From Zygnema cylindricum (taxonomy: Eukaryota > Streptophyta > Zygnematophyceae > Zygnematales > Zygnemataceae): DNA of 64,000 nucleotides. A program made the position numbers and the translations under genes. Location of the stretch: contig JBBHKE010001389.1 in NCBI GenBank assembly GCA_037447655.1, forward strand, positions 62,001-126,000, written 5' to 3'. Positions 58,692-64,000 of the stretch are shown piece by piece (within the stretch, counting starts at the first letter, position 1; every line of letters starts with the position of its first letter). The notes beneath the pieces are model-generated. The model was not told the origin of the DNA and did not search any database. It saw only the letters and a list, made by a program, of their open reading frames with translations.

Positions 58692-58930
58692 ATACACCGC
58701 GAATATTTTTTTAACCGCGAGTGTTAATGTTTTTTTTGCCACTTAATACATTTTTTCTCCGTACACACATGTCGGATCGTGGATCTAACTGTTGCGATTG
58801 AAAGGCAAGGTTTTCAGCTTCCGATTGGCGGTCTCAAATTGGAAATCCGACAAGTGTGTACGGAGAAAAGATGTTTTTATGTGGCGAAAAAAAAATTAAC
58901 CCTAATATCGATAAACGGCGTAGTGTAGCC
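58692..58930. mobile_element. Short foldback element
   Basis: An arm near 58737-58785 ('tttctccgtacacacatgtc') pairs with 58843-58895 ('gacaagtgtgtacggagaaa'). The outer ends 'atacaccgcg' and 'cggcgtagtgta' also face each other. About 240 bp, non-coding, MITE-like. The outer sequence recalls the 13695 and 23521 elements. Confidence 0.65.
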
Positions 58931-59960
58931 GATATTAATAAGACAAAGCAACGTAAGCGTTGTAAGTTTGAGTTTATTCGTTACCAATCTTTAACATCGC
59001 TTTATTTGTGTGGCAAATATCGTTCGTTGGATTGAGTAAAATGAACGCCTCCGGTTGAGCTGTTGTTCCTAATCCCTCTTTTCTCCCTTGATCGAGGTTT
59101 AAAACTCTTTAAAAAACATCCCGCTTAATTTGCCCCGTCAGTTCTTCTGATGCAATAATGACACTGAACCCTAATGCTGTACGGTTTTAGGGCACAGCGT
59201 ACATTATTTTTCCAGAAGCCTGTACGCCTGTAAATTCGCCCTTAAATTCAAATGAGGGGAAATCTACCGTGGTGGATTAACCCTATTTATCTGATAATGC
59301 GTCTCCCAACCCTAATGTATAAAAAATGCGTATAATACGTGATCTAGCGCACTAATTTATTTCACCAATTCACATCCTTGTTTCAGTGTTTGCTTATGAT
59401 ACAGTTTAAATAACGCATTTTTGTTCTATGAGGTTGACAAAGCGAATTAGTTAGGTCGACGTTCCATCGGCAGGCTTCTGTAATTGTACGGCTGACAATA
59501 CAGGCTGTCATTTTTTGAACAAGTGGTCATCGTGTAGTGTCTGTGAACAACTTGTCGTATACGTGGTCTAGATTCATAAATCGTCAAAGATTTTACAAAC
59601 CGACCAATTTCTATGTAGAATCTAAAAACACTCGCTTGCGTACAGGTACATTCGTACCATGTACATGCATACCTTGTACTTGATTGTACTTGCGTACCAG
59701 GTCATTGTACCACAGAAATCATTACTCTTTGCGCGGAAAACCACGAAGCTGGAAAGATCGCAGAAAGAGCGTGACAAGTGACAGCGAAATATACTTCGGC
59801 AATGATTTTTAGACTTGTTAAGGCACATGGCCTGTGCCACGTGAGAAAATTTTGATGTATTACATCATGACACGTACCTCAATTATCCACGTGCTACGAT
59901 CCTATGCATAAAATAATTGACTAGTCACGTCGTGGAGGTGTGTAGTCAATTACCGAACCG
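58931..59960. other. No gene recognised
   Basis: Mixed-composition DNA without coding signal. 59638-59712 is rich in GTAC (about seven occurrences). Confidence 0.4.
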
Positions 59961-60316
59961 GATGGGGCGAATGCTTCGCGGATGAATGCCCAAGTAAAAA
60001 CAAAACGGTCGTTATTACCTCCCAGACCTTTGGAGAATTTGTACTGTTGTAATGTAACAACAAAATAAGTGGTACGTTATAGTGAAAAGTGGTACGAATT
60101 TCTGTAAACAACCTCATTTTTCCTCCGATAGAGCTTCACCTTTAAAGTGGCGTTCCATCAGTCGAAAAGTGGGGTAGTCTACAGAAATCCACTCTTTTCC
60201 GTACCAAACCGTATCGCTTATGTTGTTTTTATACGCGAAACAACATTACAAAGAATCCGAAGGTCTAGAAGGAAACACTGACCGTCGGATATTCATTCGC
60301 GAGGCATTCGCTTCAT
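59961..60316. mobile_element. Foldback/MITE element with long inverted repeats
   Basis: The left arm starting 'ggcgaatgcttcgcggatga' matches the reverse complement of the right end 'gcgaggcattcgcttc'. Matching continues inward ('agacctttgga', 'tgttgtaatgt'), and a second inner pair ('gtacgaatttctgta' with 'ctacagaaatccactc') lies nearer the centre. Total about 355 bp, no coding content. Confidence 0.65.
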
Positions 60317-61631
60317 TTTTCAGGAGGAGGGTTGTCAGCAAGAGAAAAAAATGAATCACGACACGTAAGACGATTAAGCTACGTGTCACTATGGACAACC
60401 AACAAAAATTCTCAAGATTTACACATGATATGTACCTTTCAAATGCAATCTAACATAAATAAAAGTAATCTCGACACGCTCCTTCGTCGCGCTATATCTG
60501 GCAACGTCCTTTCGTCACACTACTTTCAGTATGTTCGAAAGAGAAACCCTAAAAAATGAGCTGGCGTAGAAAACTGGCGCCTGCAAAATGTACAAAAGTT
60601 CTGTCGTATGATGACTTCGTACGCGGGTACATGGTACACAAGTGAAGATTTTAAGTTAAATTTGTGGGTGTTAAAAATCTGAAGGATGTTAAATATTGGA
60701 TCGCAGCTTACGTATGCCACTCAGTTTAGAACACGTGGTTTACAGACTGTACTTGATGGAACATAACCCAGCCAATAAGTGAACTAACCCAGCCAGTGGA
60801 GTAGGCCGTACGATTACAGAATTTCCTGATGGAACGCCACCCTTAGCCTAATGAAAATTTTACGTCAAACGGGTTTTGAAACAAAGTCGGGTACAAAGCT
60901 GTTTTATCCACGATTCATAATTGTTCATTGCGCACTGTGCTTAGTATTCGTGCGTTCGTCATTAATTTAAAAACACTTGTATTTAGCTCACAACATTTTT
61001 TGGCCAGAAATCACAAAATACTGTTAACAATGCTATTTACGGACGTGAAATATAATCTGCCACGTCATTTTGCACTAAATTAGTGTTATTCATTATAATT
61101 TCGCATTAACACTAGTAAATCCTTAGAGCCGACAAAGATGAGCGTTACAGTTAGGATGGATTTCGGTCAATCTGTAAGCGGATGTGTGACCAAGATAATT
61201 TATGTGAATTTAACCAACAATGGCCAAATTTAAGGGAACACGAATTGTGTGCGAGCGCTTCTCTATGTACCCTTTGCACAAGATATAAGGGCTTGTCTAA
61301 ACTTCCAGTGTGCGGTTTTTTAATCCATAATTTCATAATTTCCTTGTGTTTTTCTTGCAATTCAATTTGACCGTAAGTGTGCTAACAATATAGAAGACGT
61401 CTAACACAACATGGCAATTTATCTTAAGTTCCCCAAGGTGGCGATTATGAATATAAAACATACTCCAACATGTTCAAAAGCACGCCCTTCGAGATTGTAG
61501 GATTAGGTAATAGTGAACCTTCGTCAATAAAAACGTGGGGTTATTTATAAGATGTCATACTATAATTACATGTTTATTGGAAATATATCAAGATTCTCTA
61601 AGTTAATATTAGTAACCACGGAGAATCCAAA

Positions 61632-61635
<4 letters not shown>
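60317..61635. other. No gene recognised
   Basis: No domain on either strand. A duplicated 'taacccagcca' lies at 60766-60800. Confidence 0.4.

Positions 61636-61691
<56 letters not shown>
61636..61691. repeat. (TA)n microsatellite
   Basis: About 28 uninterrupted TA units. Confidence 0.97.
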
Positions 61692-61696
<5 letters not shown>

Positions 61697-63734
61697 TTTT
61701 ATTTGTTTTCACCCGTGAAAATTGACCGTCTACAATTTGCACATTTAAAAATGAGGATAGATTCCATGACGCACAAGCGATGACAACCTTAAACGCTATG
61801 TGCCTCCGAACAGGGTGGATGCAAATCCACCAAAAGCCACGAAAAAACGTTTTCTTGATGATACCATTTCACTCTCCCTTTCCCATCCGATGACATTTTT
61901 TATAGAGGATTTCACGTTTTAAAACATTACAACACATTTCGCACAATAATATAGTATGTGCGTATATACCTTAATACATTCGTCCAATTTTAAATTTTGT
62001 ATGCACTTATAAAACTTACAATAAAACTATATATTTTAATAAAGGTTCGTCTCTTGTGCCAGAATAAGGATTTTTTCTTATTTTTTTTTCTCAAAAACTT
62101 AGCGACGTAATGACATAACCTACAACGCTATATGTAAAGCTACAAATTTGAATAACATCTTGCGTCAATTTTTAACTTAAAATATACACATATGGTCGTT
62201 TTATATTTATCGACCCTCAACCACGACATGGCAAAACATTTTCAAACTTCACCATCAAACATATCGGACCCTAGTTTATATATTTGACATTAATCTGGAT
62301 ACGCACTTCCATATTGTTTCCAATATAGTCTGTGTTCACATAATCATAGTTTCAACATGTGTAACAGGCTCGCGTAGCCTACTTTTCCGGGTTTTTATTT
62401 ATATGAAACAAATTCGATTGCAATATCACATGTCGACACAATCAATTTCACATATCGACACCGCTAAATGAGACTTTTCTGTTCGTTTGTATGCATTTAT
62501 AGTACGAATTGTTATTTTGTACGCTATATAACCTTTAAATATTCCAAATAAAAAATAACAAATTTGATTACCAAACTCACAGTGGTAAGACTATAAAAGT
62601 ACAAAACATTAATACAACAAACAATAAGTGGTGACCATGAAAGATAACAAACCAACCTCTAAAAGGATGAAAAACACAAAAATAAAACCTTAAAGGGAAA
62701 GCAAGTACAACATAAACCAAAAACAAAAACCTAATACTAGCATAAGTCTAGCTCACACTAAAGGTCAAAACCACGAATATCATTTATGCACGCCTGGTGT
62801 TGGGGGGATAATTCTCGCTATCATCGATTGTCATTCGCCACCGTGCTCTGCTGAATAAATGTTTTGTAAGTCCCACAATCCTGGACTATCATACACCACC
62901 GTGTTATGCCAGACAAGGGCAAAGCTTGTGAACGTCCAAGGGCGATAAAGAGACCTTGGCCATAGAAAGCCGAGATGATAGTTGGAAAAGGGTTGCCAAG
63001 TCCCGTGGCTTCAAAAGATTGTGCAGCGCAGTTAGGTAAAAAACTGCGAAGGAAGAGTCTAATGTCCCTTAAGATCCCTATAGCAAACGGTATGAAACAG
63101 TTACTTGGGTCGCGGTGCTCGTAGTCGCGTCCTTTGGAGGTCGTTGCATCCTAAGCCCCAACACCAGTATGCAATGTTGCGCGTGAGGAAACATGGGGTC
63201 ATATAGGATTCGTGAGAACAATGTCACCTAATGTTTTGGCCACTACGTGAAAAAACACACGATGCACAAGAGGGCCATTCCGAATTAGAGTAATTGTCAC
63301 TAATTTAACCGTACTATATCACCTTAAAGGAAAAATAAAACTATTCATTTTATGTTAAGTTAAAGAGCTAAAATTGTGGGGTTCCTAATTAATATTATCA
63401 ACAAAAATAAGGGGCACGGTGTATTTTTTGTAAAATAAGCTAATCGTTAGTGTTGTGCATCATTAAAAAACTTATCGCGATAACACCGATATCAATAGTT
63501 ATCGGTTATTGAACGGTCAAATGTCCCAATATATCGGCCCGAGACCAACAAATTCCATATCGGCGATAACTTAAAAAATATAATTGTATGCATACTATAG
63601 TACTTTATAATATATTGTATTACATTATTTACATTATATAGCGTGACATGCCAAGTATACGTATGTGTTTCGTATCTGATTAACTGATAATTATTACAGA
63701 CAGCGTAGCATGTTGAAAGTTATAGATTTCTAGA
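61692..63734. other. No gene recognised; possible old coding relic at 62780-63190
   Basis: Mostly AT-rich. 62780-63190 is richer in GC. Its minus strand gives broken coding-like stretches (AVFYLTALHNLLKPRDLAT; LSMAKVSLSPLDVHKLCPCL) with stops at two or more points. I could not assign them. Confidence 0.3.
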
Positions 63735-64000
63735 GTATTTTCTAGGTTTAAATATGTCTTTATAAAAAGGAAAGAAAAAGACGGGCAGCCTGCCTCCACC
63801 TCCGCTCTCTAACTCCCATACTTGTTGTAGTCACTGAAGGTAAGAGAGAGAGGTTGATCCATGGCTGCCTTAGTTCAACAGACAGCTATTTTTAGTAGGT
63901 TACTAAAAATATACTTGACGGACCAGAGGTTTGATCCCGGTACCTGCGGTTCGTCAAGTTGACCGGTAGCGGTCAGCTTTATCCTAATAGACTAGGACCA
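63735..64000 (-). repeat. tRNA-derived SINE, minus strand, reaching the window edge
   Basis: From 'gtattttctaggttt' through 'cttgttgtagtcactga' and 'gatccatggctgcc' to a tRNA-like head. On the minus strand the head has 'tagtctattaggataaagct' (box A-like) and 'accgggatcaaacctc' (box B-like). The 5' end may lie just outside. Confidence 0.75.

Noticed and set aside
1-64000. CRISPR arrays, bacterial operons, ribosomal RNA
   Set aside because: No evenly spaced identical repeats with unique spacers, no Shine-Dalgarno-led gene strings and no rRNA core sequence were seen. The window is eukaryotic nuclear in character.

Overview
The window looks like nuclear DNA of a land plant, most likely a large, repeat-rich genome of a seed-free lineage (bryophyte, lycophyte or fern). 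This is an inference. The evidence is GT-AG introns with long pyrimidine tracts, an L-type (legume) lectin domain, plant-type copia elements primed by initiator tRNA-Met, TTTAGGG-like motifs, tRNA-derived SINEs and low GC. I found no intact protein-coding gene. Almost everything is a transposable element, a decayed gene or a simple repeat.

Layout. 1-4590: leader and gag-protease of a gypsy-type element (family G), broken by a SINE. 4993-20350 (+): scattered exons of one or more secreted, cysteine-rich proteins, in the order proline-rich linker, L-type lectin, papain-like C1A protease, PAN/apple, EGF-like, EGF-like, LysM, terminal LysM-like exon. All exons share one strand but carry nonsense codons and a frameshifting duplication. 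An inverted-repeat DNA element, copia-B LTR remains, SINEs and a 1.36-kb CT minisatellite lie between them. 20116-33070: two copies of a segmental repeat containing the terminal exon. Copy 1 carries a solo LTR with target duplication TCATT. Copy 2 is split by a complete 6.1-kb copia element (copia-A, 26604-32749) with 676-bp LTRs and target duplication ATTGT. 33070-39420: low-complexity DNA, two unidentified minus-strand coding relics and a second family-G leader. 39424-47200: CT minisatellites fused twice to minus-strand family-G gag-protease copies. 47200-51050: a copia-B/family-G junction, a SINE, then a plus-strand family-G remnant in which protease is followed by a C5 DNA methyltransferase domain. 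51060-55990: minus-strand copia-B gag-pol with its LTR, then a mirror-image SINE and LTR arrangement. 55990-64000: AT-rich DNA with foldback elements, a TA microsatellite and a terminal SINE.

Main points of interest: (1) a DNMT3/Dcm-like methyltransferase reading frame inside a retrotransposon remnant (49211-50610); (2) a lectin-protease-PAN-EGF-LysM exon series with no counterpart I can name; (3) a copia gag-pol frame with no frameshift over about 1,560 codons but about 15 internal stops, all readable as CAA, CAG or CGA changed by C to T. No RT region of family G is in the window, so its class rests on gag and protease. All homology calls come from reading the sequence, with no database search.
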